This document shows positions 1-7,670 of a stretch of 64,000 bases of DNA, one piece after another. The translations under genes and the position numbers were made by a program. Each line of letters starts with the position of its first letter. The stretch's first letter is position 1. The stretch lies in NCBI GenBank assembly GCA_900104375.1, contig LT629302.1, positions 1-64,000 of the forward strand, read 5' to 3'. The notes beneath the pieces are model-generated. The model was given only the letters and a program-made list of their open reading frames with translations. It did not search any database and was not told the DNA's origin. Origin of the DNA: Flavobacteriaceae bacterium MAR_2010_188. Lineage in GTDB: Bacteria > Bacteroidota > Bacteroidia > Flavobacteriales > Flavobacteriaceae.

Positions 1-1
1 T

Positions 2-400
2 CTTCAGAGAACTCCAAATTCTGAGTGGTTTAAGATGAAGACCACGACCGAGAGAGTTTCCGAAGAACGAGTTTACGGCATACTAACTTTTAATTTAAAG
101 GGAGAAAACTTCAAACTAAACATTTATGAAGGAAAGGAAATGAAAACTAAAGAAGGTTTTGAGGATTTTCTCTTCTTACCATTTTTAGATGAAACTAATG
201 GAGAAGAGACCTACGGAGGCGGTCGTTATATTGATGCAAGAATTCCTGAAACGGACACAATGACAATCGATTTTAACAAGGCCTACAATCCGTATTGCGC
301 TTACAACGAGAAATATTCTTGCCCAATCGTGCCGCGCGTAAATTATCTTCCAATAAAAGTTGAAGCAGGCGTAAAGGTTTTCAAAAAGAAAATTAAATAA
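2..400 (+). CDS. DUF1684 domain protein, C-terminal part (cut by window start)
   Basis: The frame is open from base 2, so these 132 residues are the C-terminal part of a gene that begins before the window; the first ATG at base 35 is internal. The end carries the conserved run of DUF1684: a YGGGRYIDAR stretch, then FNKAYNPYCAYN and the CPIVPRVNYLP segment, with a lysine-rich tail. DUF1684 proteins are usually about 180-300 residues and often secreted or lipoproteins; no biochemical role is established. It converges with crcB, the two stop regions overlapping by a few bases with no room for a terminator hairpin between them. The family call is by motif recognition. Confidence 0.85.
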   Translation, partial: LQRTPNSEWFKMKTTTERVSEERVYGILTFNLKGENFKLNIYEGKEMKTKEGFEDFLFLPFLDETNGEETYGGGRYIDARIPETDTMTIDFNKAYNPYCAYNEKYSCPIVPRVNYLPIKVEAGVKVFKKKIK

Positions 401-764
401 TCTTAGCTAGAAATACGCCCAAAAAGACAGCGAGAAATCCGATGATAAAACTGCCGATGCTATAAAAAGCAAAAACGCCAAAGGCTTCATTTTTTATAAG
501 CATTTGGTTCTCGAAAGAGTAGGCAGAAAAGGTGGTAAACCCTCCACAGAAACCAGTTGCCAAGAAAATAACCTGACTTTGGGTTAAGGTGTCTGTTTTT
601 GTAGCAAGCCCAAGAATAACGCCAATGATTAAACTTCCCAAGATATTTACCGCGAAAGTGCCTAAGGGAAATCCGGTTGGCGCGTCATTTAAATATCTCA
701 CTACGAGGTAACGTACAATACTACCGAAACCTCCACCAAAAAATACTAAAACAAGATTTTTCAT
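393..764 (-). CDS. crcB: CrcB fluoride ion channel (Fluc family)
   Basis: Predicted 123-residue, four-helix inner-membrane protein that as a dual-topology dimer exports fluoride. Family signatures are all present: GGGFGSIVRY near the N-terminus, GTFAVNILGSLIIG in helix 2 and GFCGGFTTFSAYSFE with the Phe-box phenylalanines in helix 3. An upstream ATG in the same frame would add 12 non-hydrophobic residues; the start at base 764 is preferred because it gives the usual CrcB N-terminus and forms an ATGA overlap with the stop of the upstream gene, pointing to translational coupling. No fluoride riboswitch was seen ahead of the two-gene unit. Confidence 0.95.
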   Translation of the reverse strand: MKNLVLVFFGGGFGSIVRYLVVRYLNDAPTGFPLGTFAVNILGSLIIGVILGLATKTDTLTQSQVIFLATGFCGGFTTFSAYSFENQMLIKNEAFGVFAFYSIGSFIIGFLAVFLGVFLAKII

Positions 765-1792
765 ATGTCTTCTATTGCGATATATATTTCGGTAATCCAA
801 GTAGAGGGGTTGGGGTTGTCTCCATAGTCTTTTACGAAGACTTCCATCTGTGGGCCATTTGGTGCTTCTTGTATGGTACTATCAGCAGCAATTTTGTCTT
901 TCAAGTTATTCCAAGCTTCTTGAAAATAACTGTAGTTGCCGGTCAGAGTTGCCTTCATTGCGGTGAAAGGTTCTAATTGACCGGTTAAAATATCGTCTTC
1001 TGTAGTTATAACTCGCGCTGTAGTTGGGATACAGGTCGAAAATCTTACAGCATTATTTTTAGAATCCCATTCATGATAAATGATAAAGGGAGAACCATCC
1101 ATAGAAATATTATTCGCGACAGCGTATGCCCCAACCTTCGGCATTATCTCTTGGATTTTAAATGGTAAATTATCGATTTTTGAAGAGGTGCTGCTATAGA
1201 TGTAATATCCGCCGCTGTGTTGTGCCTTTCCGTTTATGACAATGTTGTATTTATTCATGTCAATCTTGGTAAGACTATCGAGCTTTACTAATCCTCGTTC
1301 AAAATCGGCTCCAGTATTTTTCTCAACAGAACCAAAAAAAGTAGTATACATTTTAGTCATAAAATCCTGTTCTCCGCTCATGGTCCAAGTAACCTCGGTT
1401 CCATTTTCTACCGGCTTAAAATCCCAATGTATTTTTGATTCAGTTTCAAATGGTTCAACAAAATTAATTTGTTGGTCTATGCTTTGGTAAGGATTTGTAT
1501 CTAAGGTTGTCATACTGCCAGTTCCTAGGTCGTCACCTTCCCAAGAATAACCGGCCTCTTCTCCCACCGTCTTATCATTATAGGTAATTTGGGCATTCGG
1601 TTCTTTTTCTATCCATGGAGAAAATTCTGGCCAAATCTTATAATCATTCACTTTATTGTATATCACGGCCGGAGGAGCATTTATAATTTGGCTTCGGCTG
1701 AAAGTATAATCATTAGGTTGAACGGCAATGTAGATCGCTGCGCCAATGACGAGTATCAATAACAGGAATAGGAGATATTTAAATATCTTCAT
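761..1792 (-). CDS. Membrane-anchored SRPBCC / GyrI-like ligand-binding protein
   Basis: 343 residues. Residues 4-24 form a single transmembrane or uncleaved signal segment. Residues about 31-170 match the SRPBCC (polyketide cyclase/START-like) fold, with the typical opening of paired strand, VIYNKVNDYKIWPEFSPW and a later WTMSGEQDF segment. Residues about 185-340 resemble the GyrI-like (AraC effector-binding) small-molecule fold. Both folds bind hydrophobic or small ligands in other proteins; no substrate can be named here. It is the first gene of a two-gene unit with crcB (four-base ATGA overlap). Similar SRPBCC-GyrI fusions are common in Flavobacteria. The link with fluoride export is positional only. 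Confidence 0.75.
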   Translation of the reverse strand: MKIFKYLLFLLLILVIGAAIYIAVQPNDYTFSRSQIINAPPAVIYNKVNDYKIWPEFSPWIEKEPNAQITYNDKTVGEEAGYSWEGDDLGTGSMTTLDTNPYQSIDQQINFVEPFETESKIHWDFKPVENGTEVTWTMSGEQDFMTKMYTTFFGSVEKNTGADFERGLVKLDSLTKIDMNKYNIVINGKAQHSGGYYIYSSTSSKIDNLPFKIQEIMPKVGAYAVANNISMDGSPFIIYHEWDSKNNAVRFSTCIPTTARVITTEDDILTGQLEPFTAMKATLTGNYSYFQEAWNNLKDKIAADSTIQEAPNGPQMEVFVKDYGDNPNPSTWITEIYIAIEDI

Positions 1793-1963
1793 TTGATTGG
1801 TTTATGGGGAATAGTTAGTTATTTCAAATATAGGGAAATATGTTACAGATTTTATCTGGCCATTGAAGATTATTCAAAGAATTTTAAGGAAAATCAGAAG
1901 TTGTTACGAAAAGAAGAATAAAATTGAAGATGTATTAAAACTTTAGGAAAAATGCATCAATTT

Positions 1964-2149
1964 TTATACAAACAAAAACTTGATCGCTACGATCATCAGG
2001 ATAAAGCTTATAAAGGCAATTATAATCCAAACCGTACCTTTATAATGACGCCGATGCAGGTCCAGATCCTTTTGGTAGGCGTAAATCAGTACAATAATAA
2101 ATGCGATGGCGAATAAAATACCAAACACCCATTGACCAGTACTGAACAT
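1964..2149 (-). CDS. Small two-helix membrane protein
   Basis: 61 residues, with hydrophobic segments at about 5-24 and 40-60 separated by a charged loop (YQKDLDLHRRHYKGT), so a hairpin with a short basic loop. Its composition and clean ATG start, with no overlapping better frame, support a real gene. I recognise it only as a type of hypothetical inner-membrane protein common in Flavobacteriaceae; function unknown. It is transcribed away from the downstream pyrophosphohydrolase gene, sharing a 69-base divergent spacer. The 171 bases between it and the SRPBCC gene hold no recognisable feature. Confidence 0.6.
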   Translation of the reverse strand: MFSTGQWVFGILFAIAFIIVLIYAYQKDLDLHRRHYKGTVWIIIAFISFILMIVAIKFLFV

Positions 2150-2218
2150 ATTGTTTATTTTTAAGCGTTAGTTAATTTGAAGCTACCAAAATCTGGATCG
2201 TAAACCTAGTGAATAATA

Positions 2219-2608
2219 ATGAAAAACAAAATCGACGCCGTAAAGGCATTTCATACCGCATTTAAAATTGGTTATAAAGAAAATCCAGTTGCATCTTTGG
2301 GACTGGAAAAGAATATGTTACGCTATAAATTAATGCGCGAAGAGAACGAAGAATATCTTGAAGCAGCCAATAATGACGACCTTGTCGAAATTGCCGATGC
2401 ATTGGGCGATATGCTCTATATTCTCTGTGGAACCATTATTGAACACGGACTTCAACATAAAATTGAAGAGGTGTTTGAAGAAATACAACGTAGCAATATG
2501 AGCAAACTTGGTGAAGATGGCGAACCTATCTACCGAAAAGACGGCAAAGTATTAAAAGGACCGAGTTATTTTAGACCAGACATAAAGGGAATATTAGGGT
2601 TGGAGTGA
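2219..2608 (+). CDS. MazG-like nucleoside triphosphate pyrophosphohydrolase
   Basis: 129-residue all-alpha NTP pyrophosphohydrolase-like protein (MazG/HisE superfamily). The metal-binding pattern is visible: REENEEYLEA in one helix and EIADALGDMLY in the next, giving the E-x-x-E plus E-x-x-D acidic cluster. The tail KVLKGPSYFRPDI is typical of a Bacteroidota subgroup. The expected reaction is hydrolysis of a (d)NTP to the monophosphate and pyrophosphate, possibly to remove non-canonical nucleotides; the exact substrate cannot be read from the sequence. It converges with ilvE across a spacer containing a short A/T-rich repeat. Confidence 0.8.
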   Translation: MKNKIDAVKAFHTAFKIGYKENPVASLGLEKNMLRYKLMREENEEYLEAANNDDLVEIADALGDMLYILCGTIIEHGLQHKIEEVFEEIQRSNMSKLGEDGEPIYRKDGKVLKGPSYFRPDIKGILGLE

Positions 2609-2667
2609 AATCGAAATTGAATCGAAATTGAAATCGAAATCGAAATTTAAATCGAAAAAATAATCGA
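2607..2667. repeat. Intergenic simple repeat of ATCGAAAT-like units
   Basis: Six imperfect copies of a 6-8 base unit around TCGAAAT or TGAAATCGA follow the stop codon of the pyrophosphohydrolase gene. It lies in the convergent spacer before ilvE and encodes nothing. No hairpin terminator is evident beside it. Confidence 0.65.
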
Positions 2668-2736
2668 GAGAAAAGTTAACTTAAAACAGATTCCAGATTG
2701 CATTTATAAAAGTCAATTATCCTAAACAACCAACAA

Positions 2737-3807
2737 TTACTTCACTTCATATCTCCAACCGTAAGGATCGTCTGCAAGATTATGTTGAATATCTAAAATC
2801 TTGTTCTTGATTAAACTAGCATAAGAATTATCGAGTTCTGGAAGATCAAATATTTCACCTCCGTGCTCAAATTTGCTAATTGGGCTTATCACCGCTGCAG
2901 TACCAGCTCCGAAAACTTCCTTAAGATCGCCATTTTTAGCAGCAGTTTTTATCTCAGTCACCTTGATTGGTCTCACCTCACAACTAATTCCGTTGTCTTC
3001 AGCAATCTGGATTACACTTTTTCTAGTGATACCATCCAGGATACGATCATTATTTGGTGCAGTAATCAAAGTATTTCCTATTCTAAAAAATACGTTCATT
3101 GTTCCGGCTTCTTCTAAATACTCGTGCTTGTCTGCATCAGTCCAGATTATTTGTTGGTATCCTTTTGCCTTGGCAAGATTGGTCGGATAAAATTGACTAG
3201 CATAATTACCAGCTGCCTTGGCAAAACCAACACCGCCATTTGCAGCTCTACTATATTTTTGTGCAATCAATACATTAACCTTACCAGCATAATATGACTG
3301 GGCAGGAGAACAGATTACCATAAATTTATATTCTTCGGCTGGCGAAGCTGCGATTGCAGGTTCGGTAGCAATGATAAAAGGACGTAGGTAAAGCGAATTT
3401 CCTTTTCCGGTTTTGATCCAATCTGTTTCAAGTTTAAGGAGTTCTTCAAGGCCATTAAAAAAATGTTCTTTTTCAACCTCTGGCATCGCTAAACGTGCAG
3501 CAGATTTGTTCAGCCTATTGAAATTGTCCATTGGTCTAAACATGAAAATCTTTCCATCTTCATCCTTATAAGCTTTCATGCCCTCAAAAACTGCTTGTCC
3601 ATAATGAAAGACCCTTGCAGAAGGTTCAATTGTGAAAGGTGCGTAAGGTTGAATTGCTGGCGCACTCCATTTACCATCCGCATAGTCACAGACCATCATA
3701 TGGTCTGAAAAGACTTTTCCAAAAGGAAGGTTTTGAAAATCTACTTTATCGATTTTACTGTTCGCAACTTTTTCTACGGTTACTTCTCCGGCGGTTTCTT
3801 GCATCAT
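2737..3807 (-). CDS. ilvE: Branched-chain amino acid aminotransferase
   Basis: 356-residue PLP-dependent fold-type IV aminotransferase that transfers amino groups between glutamate and the keto acids of Leu, Ile and Val in the cytoplasm. Features seen: SARVFHYGQAVFEGMKAY (about 63-80), the PLP-binding lysine in FAKAAGNYASQF (Lys197), EYLEEAGTMNVFF (about 229-241) and a GITRKSVIQIA segment. The length fits the larger, eukaryote-like BCAT subgroup. The start is one of two adjacent ATGs; the N-terminus has no signal. It is divergent from the DUF4920 gene, so the 114-base spacer must hold both promoters. Confidence 0.95.
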   Translation of the reverse strand: MMQETAGEVTVEKVANSKIDKVDFQNLPFGKVFSDHMMVCDYADGKWSAPAIQPYAPFTIEPSARVFHYGQAVFEGMKAYKDEDGKIFMFRPMDNFNRLNKSAARLAMPEVEKEHFFNGLEELLKLETDWIKTGKGNSLYLRPFIIATEPAIAASPAEEYKFMVICSPAQSYYAGKVNVLIAQKYSRAANGGVGFAKAAGNYASQFYPTNLAKAKGYQQIIWTDADKHEYLEEAGTMNVFFRIGNTLITAPNNDRILDGITRKSVIQIAEDNGISCEVRPIKVTEIKTAAKNGDLKEVFGAGTAAVISPISKFEHGGEIFDLPELDNSYASLIKNKILDIQHNLADDPYGWRYEVK

Positions 3808-3852
3808 GACTGTAAGTATTTAGACTGCGAAATTAACGAAATTATAAATTAT

Positions 3853-3888
3853 TTGGACTTATGTCTGCACTAAAAATCTGTATTTTTG
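3853..3888 (+). promoter_or_regulatory. Candidate Bacteroidota promoter for DUF4920-mnmD
   Basis: TATTTTTG at 3881-3888 fits the TAnnTTTG -7 box of Bacteroidota. A TTG at 3853-3855 lies 25 bases upstream, slightly farther than the usual 17-23. This places a start point near 3895 and a leader of about 27 bases to the ATG at 3922. Confidence 0.4.
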
Positions 3889-3921
3889 TCAGAATCATTA
3901 ACACCATCAAAAACTTTAATC

Positions 3922-4446
3922 ATGAATGTAGCTAGTCGCATTTCGCTTATTTTACTCCTAATGCTATTTGTTTCTTGTAATGAAAATGAAAAGAAAACCG
4001 ATGAGCAGACAGAAGAAGTTGCAGTTGTTGATGAAATTGAGGGTTATGAATCTTATGGATATAAAATAAACCCTGATAATTCTGTTAATGTCATCAATTT
4101 TAATCGTGCCTTTTCTAATCTTAAAGTTGGTGATTCCTTACCCGTAAAAATTAATGGAGAGGTAAACGAAGTCTGTCAGGCTAAAGGTTGTTGGATGAAG
4201 TTAGATTATGTTCCGGGTGAAGAAGTGATGGTAAAGTTTAAGGACTATGCTTTTTTTGTGCCTAAGGATATTGCGGGTAAAGACGTGATATTGCGGGGCG
4301 TTGCATATGTTGAAGAGATGTCGGTAGAAGATCAAAAGCATTACGCCATGGACGAAGGTAAATCCAAAGATGAAATAGCTGCGATTACCCAACCTAAAAA
4401 AACCTATTCTTTCCTTGCCGACGGCGTTCTGGTAAAAAGCGAGTGA
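3922..4446 (+). CDS. DUF4920 lipoprotein
   Basis: 174 residues from the chosen ATG, which gives a lipoprotein signal ending LLMLFVSC; an earlier in-frame ATG at 3886 overlaps the candidate -7 box and would add 12 residues before the signal, so it is rejected. The mature part contains the DUF4920 hallmark CQAKGCWMKL (two cysteines flanking AKG), followed by VMVKFKDYAFFVPKDI. The two cysteines suggest metal or redox chemistry, but no function is established. It is anchored in the periplasm or outer membrane. Its stop overlaps the GTG start of mnmD by four bases, indicating translational coupling. Confidence 0.88.
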   Translation: MNVASRISLILLLMLFVSCNENEKKTDEQTEEVAVVDEIEGYESYGYKINPDNSVNVINFNRAFSNLKVGDSLPVKINGEVNEVCQAKGCWMKLDYVPGEEVMVKFKDYAFFVPKDIAGKDVILRGVAYVEEMSVEDQKHYAMDEGKSKDEIAAITQPKKTYSFLADGVLVKSE

Positions 4447-5117
4447 AGAGGGAAATAATTACTACCGCAGATGGTTCAAAAACAATCAAAATATTAGATT
4501 GGGACGAACAATACCATTCTGTACACGGCGCCATTAACGAGGCGAATCATGTTTTTATTAAGCATGGACTCCAATACTTTAAGGATTCCCAAAAAACAGA
4601 AAAGCCGATTCGGATTCTAGAAATTGGATTTGGTACAGGACTAAATGCACTTCTAACTCTTAATTATAGTATAACAAATTCTTTAGGCATCGAATACTGT
4701 GGAATTGAGGCTTATCCTGTTCAAAATTCAGAAATTGAAGAGCTTAACTATCCAGTGTTGGTAGGAGCAGACCCAAACATATTTAGTGAAATGCATCAAA
4801 TTGAATGGGAGAAGCCATCATTTCTTTCTCCAACTTTCAGTTTGACCAAGAAAAAGATGTTCTTTCAGGATATTGAGTTTATAGACGAATTCGATTTAAT
4901 TTATTTTGATGCATTCGGCGCTCGAGTTCAACCTGATCTCTGGGAACAAATAATTTTCGATAAAATGTTTACCGCACTTAGTTTAAACGGAGTGTTGGTT
5001 ACCTATTGCGCTAAAGGTAGTGTGAGACGGGCAATGATTTCTTCCGGTTTTAAAGTTGAAAGACTTCCTGGTCCGCCGGGCAAACGAGAAATGCTCAGAG
5101 CTTCGAAAATAGTGTAA
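4443..5117 (+). CDS. mnmD: tRNA 5-methylaminomethyl-2-thiouridine(34) methyltransferase MnmD
   Basis: 224 residues starting at GTG. It is the stand-alone methyltransferase half of E. coli MnmC (DUF752): it uses S-adenosylmethionine to convert nm5s2U34 to mnm5s2U34 in tRNA wobble positions. Seen: LEIGFGTGLNALLT (SAM-binding glycine motif), LIYFDAFGARVQPDLW (acceptor region, usually DAF-P-QPELW) and the C-terminal LPGPPGKREMLRA. There is no MnmC2 oxidase domain, as in other Bacteroidota. It is coupled to the DUF4920 lipoprotein by a four-base overlap, a pairing without an obvious functional reason. Confidence 0.92.
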   Translation: MKREIITTADGSKTIKILDWDEQYHSVHGAINEANHVFIKHGLQYFKDSQKTEKPIRILEIGFGTGLNALLTLNYSITNSLGIEYCGIEAYPVQNSEIEELNYPVLVGADPNIFSEMHQIEWEKPSFLSPTFSLTKKKMFFQDIEFIDEFDLIYFDAFGARVQPDLWEQIIFDKMFTALSLNGVLVTYCAKGSVRRAMISSGFKVERLPGPPGKREMLRASKIV

Positions 5118-5140
5118 TTTTCAAAAAACTATCTTAAAGT

Positions 5141-5169
5141 TCAAATTCAAATTCAAATTCAAATTCAAG
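5141..5169. repeat. Tandem hexanucleotide repeat (TCAAAT-like), about 4.5 copies
   Basis: A run of TCAAAT units in the spacer after mnmD, followed by looser TTCAATTTCAA-like copies up to about 5211. It is intergenic and non-coding. Similar short repeats occur at two other intergenic sites of this window. Confidence 0.7.
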
Positions 5170-5286
5170 TCCCAGTTCATTTTCATTTTACTTTTTCAAT
5201 TTCAATTTCAAAGGATTCCTGTTAAACCTTACTTAACGAGTAAAGGAACGGCACCCCATATCTTTAACTTTATATAAATTGAAAAT

Positions 5287-6192
5287 ATGAAGGTTTTAAT
5301 AACTGGAGCAACTGGATTAATCGGGTCAGAAATTGTAACACAGTGCATCAAAAAAGGATGGACGGTTAATTATCTCACCCGTTCTGAGGAAAAAATTGAG
5401 GATAAAAAAAATTATCACGGATTTCATTGGGACATACATAAAGGTGAGATTGATGCAAAATGTTTTGATGGGGTCGACTGCATTATTAATTTGGCGGGTG
5501 CGAGCATCGCCGAGCGCTGGACCGATAGCTATAAAGAAACTATTGTTGATAGTAGGGTAAACAGCCTTCACTTTCTAAAGGATGCTTTAAAAAATTCTGA
5601 AACAACCATAAATCATATTATTTCTGCTAGTGCCATCGGAATCTATCCAGATTCTAAGACCAAATATTTTGATGAGAATAATACGTCGGTTTCTGATTCT
5701 TTTTTGGGTGAGGTTGTGGAAAAATGGGAAAGTGCATTAGACGAGTTCAATGAGTTGGGAATGAAAACTTCCAAAGTTAGGATTGGACTCGTTCTATCAA
5801 CTGAAGGTGGCGCCTTGCCACAAATGCTTAAACCTATTAAAATGTATGCCGGTGCACCATTTGGTGATGGTAAACAATGGCAATCTTGGATTCATATTCA
5901 TGATCTTGCTAAGCTCTTTATTTTTGTGGCCGAACAAGAGCTTGCTGGAGTTTATAATGCCGTTGCGCCGAACCCGGTAACCAATGAAGAGCTCACCAAA
6001 GAAGTTGCAGATTTTTTAGGGAAGCCCCTCTTTTTACCAAATATTCCTGAAGTGGCTATGAAAGTTGTTTTGGGTGAAATGCACATTCTCTTATTCGAAA
6101 GCCAGCGCGTAAGCTCGGAGAAAATTGAGAGTGAAGGTTTTTCGTTTAAGTATCCCAACCTAAAGCCAGCACTCAAAGATTTACTGAAATAA
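5287..6192 (+). CDS. TIGR01777 family NAD(P)-dependent epimerase-like protein (YfcH type)
   Basis: 301-residue extended SDR protein. The Rossmann nucleotide motif GATGLIGS is at residues 7-14; NLAGASIAERWT and the ISASAIGIYP active-site region (with the family's relaxed catalytic triad) follow; the C-terminal 45 residues match the DUF1731 tail. It is cytosolic. Members resemble nucleotide-sugar epimerases, but no substrate is established. It stands alone and ends 1 base before a bidirectional terminator. Confidence 0.9.
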   Translation: MKVLITGATGLIGSEIVTQCIKKGWTVNYLTRSEEKIEDKKNYHGFHWDIHKGEIDAKCFDGVDCIINLAGASIAERWTDSYKETIVDSRVNSLHFLKDALKNSETTINHIISASAIGIYPDSKTKYFDENNTSVSDSFLGEVVEKWESALDEFNELGMKTSKVRIGLVLSTEGGALPQMLKPIKMYAGAPFGDGKQWQSWIHIHDLAKLFIFVAEQELAGVYNAVAPNPVTNEELTKEVADFLGKPLFLPNIPEVAMKVVLGEMHILLFESQRVSSEKIESEGFSFKYPNLKPALKDLLK

Positions 6193-6193
6193 A

Positions 6194-6221
6194 AAAGCCG
6201 CTCTCATGTAGAGGCGGCTTT
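6194..6221. terminator. Bidirectional intrinsic terminator
   Basis: AAAGCCGC and GCGGCTTT flank a short loop, extended by TCT/AGAG with one bulged base, and both flanks are A- or T-rich. It sits between the convergent epimerase and YceI genes and can serve both. Confidence 0.85.
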
Positions 6222-6242
6222 CAAATATTTTAAGCTTAAAAG

Positions 6243-6923
6243 TTAATAACTAGCAGCTTTGTTAGCTGTAAGCATGATTTTTAACTCAACATCATCATTG
6301 ATGAATTTATCTCCTAGGTTGTCAAAAACAGATTTTGAACCGTAGTTAACTCCCCATTTAGTTCTGTCAATAGTGAACTTATCGCTAGTAAGGGTTACAG
6401 TTTCACCATTCTTGCTCATAGATACAGGAATTGTGATGTTGTTTTTCTTCCCTTTAAGATTAAGGTTTCCAGAAACCATCATTTTTCCGTTGTCCATCTT
6501 CTCGGATTTGGTCACCTCAAAAGCACCATTTGGAAATTCCTTAACATTAAAAAAGTCTCCTTCTTTACCTTCGACAGTTCCTTTAAGATGATTTTCTAAA
6601 CTTGCTTTCTCATCACCTTGTAAGTCATCCGAAACGATAGTTGTCATATCAATTAAGAAATTTCCAGAGACGATGTTGTCATCTTCGATCATAAAAGTTC
6701 CTGTTTCGATACTTACTGTTCCGTTGTGAGTTCCGGTTGGTTTAAAACCTTTCCACTCAATTTTGGAATCTGCAGCATTTACAGCATATTTTGCACCAGC
6801 GTCTTCACTTACCGCAACTTCTTCAACTTCATTAGCGTCTGCTTTATCACCCTTATCATTACAGCTCATACTTAGAACCGAAAATGCTAATATTGCAGCA
6901 GTATTTAAAAATTTAATTTTCAT
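6243..6923 (-). CDS. YceI family lipoprotein
   Basis: 226 residues. The signal peptide ends in LSVLSMSC, a lipobox, followed by an acidic linker. Residues about 45-225 form the YceI lipocalin-like barrel, recognised by SKIEWKGFKPTGTHNG, the FNVKEFPNGAFEVT segment and the RTKWGVNYGS motif. YceI proteins bind isoprenoid or other amphipathic lipids in the periplasm; the ligand here is unknown. It is a single gene sharing the terminator with the convergent epimerase. Confidence 0.92.
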   Translation of the reverse strand: MKIKFLNTAAILAFSVLSMSCNDKGDKADANEVEEVAVSEDAGAKYAVNAADSKIEWKGFKPTGTHNGTVSIETGTFMIEDDNIVSGNFLIDMTTIVSDDLQGDEKASLENHLKGTVEGKEGDFFNVKEFPNGAFEVTKSEKMDNGKMMVSGNLNLKGKKNNITIPVSMSKNGETVTLTSDKFTIDRTKWGVNYGSKSVFDNLGDKFINDDVELKIMLTANKAASY

Positions 6924-6948
6924 TATTAATCATTTTAGTGTTAAGCGG

Positions 6949-6956
6949 CAAAATTA
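6949..6956 (-). promoter_or_regulatory. Candidate -7 box for the yceI-like gene
   Basis: Read on the minus strand this is TAATTTTG, an exact TAnnTTTG match about 26 bases before the ATG. No well-placed TTG -33 element is visible upstream, so the assignment is tentative. Confidence 0.35.
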
Positions 6957-7010
6957 CTCAAATATGCATAGCTTTTTACTAATTAAATATTAAAATAATA
7001 ATATGACATT

Positions 7011-7042
7011 TTGACAATTCACCAATACTGGCAACACTTTTG
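7011..7042 (+). promoter_or_regulatory. Candidate promoter of grpE-dnaJ
   Basis: TTG at 7011-7013 and CACTTTTG at 7035-7042 (one mismatch to TAnnTTTG) are separated by 21 bases, the expected Bacteroidota spacing. It would start transcription near 7049, about 27 bases before the preferred grpE start. No CIRCE-type heat-shock operator is seen. Confidence 0.35.
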
Positions 7043-7075
7043 AAAAGCCTAACTCATATTTTAAAGCGGTATAAA

Positions 7076-7648
7076 ATGAACGAGAATAATAAAAATATTA
7101 ACGACGAATTAGACGAAAAATTTGAAGACGACTTTCTGGATATAAATGTCGATTCTGAAGATATCGAGGAAGATGAAGCAGACGGAGATGGAGAGCTTAC
7201 TGAAGTCGAAGCGTTAAAAGAAGACTTAAGCAAGGAAAAGGACAAGTTTGTTCGCCTTTTTGCAGAATTTGAAAACTATAAAAGAAGGACCAGCAAAGAG
7301 CGGATAGAATTGTTTAAATCTGCCAATCAGGATGTGATGGTTTCTCTATTACCTGTACTTGATGATTTTGACAGAGCTTATTCTGAAATCTCAAAAAGCA
7401 GCGAGAAAGATTTGTTAAAGGGCGTTGAGCTTATAAGAAACAAATTAAGAACAACACTCACCAATAAAGGATTGGAAGAGATCGAAGTTAAAGCGGGAGA
7501 TGTTTTTAATGCAGATTATCATGAAGCAGTTACCCAGATTGCGGCACCATCAGAAGAATTTAAGGGCAAGATTATAGATGTTTTAGAAAAGGGTTACAAA
7601 CTCGGAGAAAAGGTAATCCGTTTTCCAAAAGTGGTAATTGGCCACTAA
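7076..7648 (+). CDS. grpE: GrpE nucleotide exchange factor of DnaK
   Basis: 190 residues from the preferred ATG; an ATG 36 bases earlier lies inside the candidate promoter and is less likely. Layout: very acidic disordered N-terminus (1-45), long coiled-coil helix (about 45-90) containing FAEFENYKRRTSKERIE, four-helix region with LLPVLDDFDRA, and C-terminal beta domain ending GYKLGEKVIRFPKVVIG. It releases ADP from DnaK in the chaperone cycle. It lies 22 bases ahead of dnaJ and probably forms an operon with it; dnaK is not in the window. Confidence 0.96.
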   Translation: MNENNKNINDELDEKFEDDFLDINVDSEDIEEDEADGDGELTEVEALKEDLSKEKDKFVRLFAEFENYKRRTSKERIELFKSANQDVMVSLLPVLDDFDRAYSEISKSSEKDLLKGVELIRNKLRTTLTNKGLEEIEVKAGDVFNADYHEAVTQIAAPSEEFKGKIIDVLEKGYKLGEKVIRFPKVVIGH

Positions 7649-7670
7649 AAATTAGAACTAAGCTTACAAT

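Noticed and set aside
761-976. Plus-strand open frames over crcB and the SRPBCC gene, and similar antisense frames across all large kinases
   Set aside because: They lie opposite well-supported genes, have no recognisable domains and no promoter or start context.
393-1963. Fluoride riboswitch ahead of crcB
   Set aside because: No sequence resembling the conserved riboswitch core was found in the 171-base spacer or before crcB.
6924-7075. CIRCE heat-shock operator before grpE
   Set aside because: No TTAGCACTC-type inverted repeat is present.
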